Assembly (NCBI RefSeq): GCF_001039355.2
Contig: NW_019776068.1
Location: forward strand, 646,975 to 710,974
Length of the DNA stretch: 64,000 nt
Source: Lingula anatina
Taxonomy: Eukaryota > Brachiopoda > Lingulata > Lingulida > Lingulidae
Direction of reading: 5' to 3'
The notes under the pieces are model-generated. The model had not been told where the DNA came from and did not search any database. It was given only the letters and a program-made list of their open reading frames with translations. Shown one piece after another: positions 63,273 through 64,000 of the stretch; within the stretch, counting starts at the first letter, position 1, and the number at the start of each line of letters is the position of its first letter. A program made the position numbers and the translations under genes.

Positions 63273-64000
63273 GTAAGTTCAGCTGTATAAGTACACAGTA
63301 AGTACACCATGCTTCCTATACTAATGTTGATCTTTTAGTGAACTTTTTCTGGTTTGAATATGTTGAGGTAGAGACTAGAATCGTTCACAATTTGATAATT
63401 GATTTGGGTAGACTGGGTGCACATTGATAAATGAACAGATGCAGTTAAATGGTAATTACTTATTGGGGCTTTTGCTCATTATAGTCTGTAGGTAGATGTC
63501 AAGTATTCTAACATGAAACTATTAACGCACATAATTGTTGGTCTTCAAATCACCATGACAGTGAGGGTATTTAATAGTATTACCTGCCATGGCCAGTCCT
63601 GTTATTAAACCTCTAGGGTGATTAGGTTAAGGACTTCCAATCAATTTTTCTTGTAGAGTATTAAGTGTGTCATTCCAGCATTTCCATATTGCACATATTG
63701 TTTAGACTGGATAATGTGTGTGTGTGTACATGTTTTTTTGATACACATGGGCATTGTCCAGCACAAGATTGTTATCCTTGGAGGTTTAACGTTTCAGTTC
63801 TGCTTTTAAATGTTTGTATTGTTTTTGAACTGTGAAAGCCAAAGGGACTTCACCAGCTATGTATTAATATGATTGTTATGAGAAGTATTTCAAATTGTTA
63901 TTTTATGTTACTTTCTATTTTATGAAAGCCTTTTGTTATGGCAACTTTTTTTTTTTTTTTTTTTGTAAAATTCTCTTAAGAGAATTTAACAGAGTATAGC
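63273..64000. other. Presumed intron
   Basis: Contains (TG)n at about 63714-63727, a T run at about 63945-63964, and the palindrome at 63968-63987. No exon seen. Confidence 0.3.
63968..63987. repeat. Perfect 20-bp palindrome after a T run
   Basis: AAATTCTCTTAAGAGAATTT, self-complementary over its whole length, directly after the T run. It may mark the end of an element that continues past the window. Confidence 0.8.

Overview
The window is animal nuclear DNA: AT-rich, rich in microsatellites, dominated by repeats and transposon relics, with a few spliced or intronless genes. No rRNA, tRNA, operon or prokaryotic feature was seen. The repeat content and the type of cGAS-like gene suit a marine invertebrate (mollusc, brachiopod or non-vertebrate deuterostome). 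I cannot name the species.

Layout. 1-2.5 kb: a truncated copy of a dispersed repeat, then a broken coding tract. 4.0-7.9 kb: a 1,953-bp segment present twice in direct tandem with a single N at the join. 7.5-22.8 kb: a ~7.5-kb segment present twice, again joined at an N. Its two copies differ by a ~400-bp inversion, a SINE-like insertion, a GC-repeat insertion and a length-variable tract. Inside are a Harbinger-like MITE and a frameshifted membrane-protein relic. This looks most like two haplotypes laid end to end, or a very young duplication. 22.8-29.3 kb: simple repeats, a 796-base pure poly-A run and a minisatellite.

29.4-39 kb is the gene-bearing part. It holds a minus-strand terminal exon (29.4 kb), an intact 755-codon minus-strand gene for a Mab-21/cGAS-like nucleotidyltransferase with TPR-like repeats (31.6-33.9 kb), a BEN-domain relic (35.5 kb), and probable exons of an unrecognised plus-strand gene (36.3-38.9 kb).

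39-64 kb is mostly intergenic or intronic: a nested MITE, an inverted pair of ~700-bp repeats, an LTR with its polypurine tract, an AT-rich minus-strand exon that may be BTB-like, two fold-back elements, a ~146-bp tandem array carrying nuclear-receptor DR1 sites, and at the far right a possible first coding exon starting MGNSFF behind two splice-bounded non-coding exons.

The best-supported gene is the cGAS-like receptor, an innate-immune sensor candidate with a catalytic GS...DVD core and a C-terminal repeat domain. All exon calls outside it rest on splice signals and codon content read by eye.
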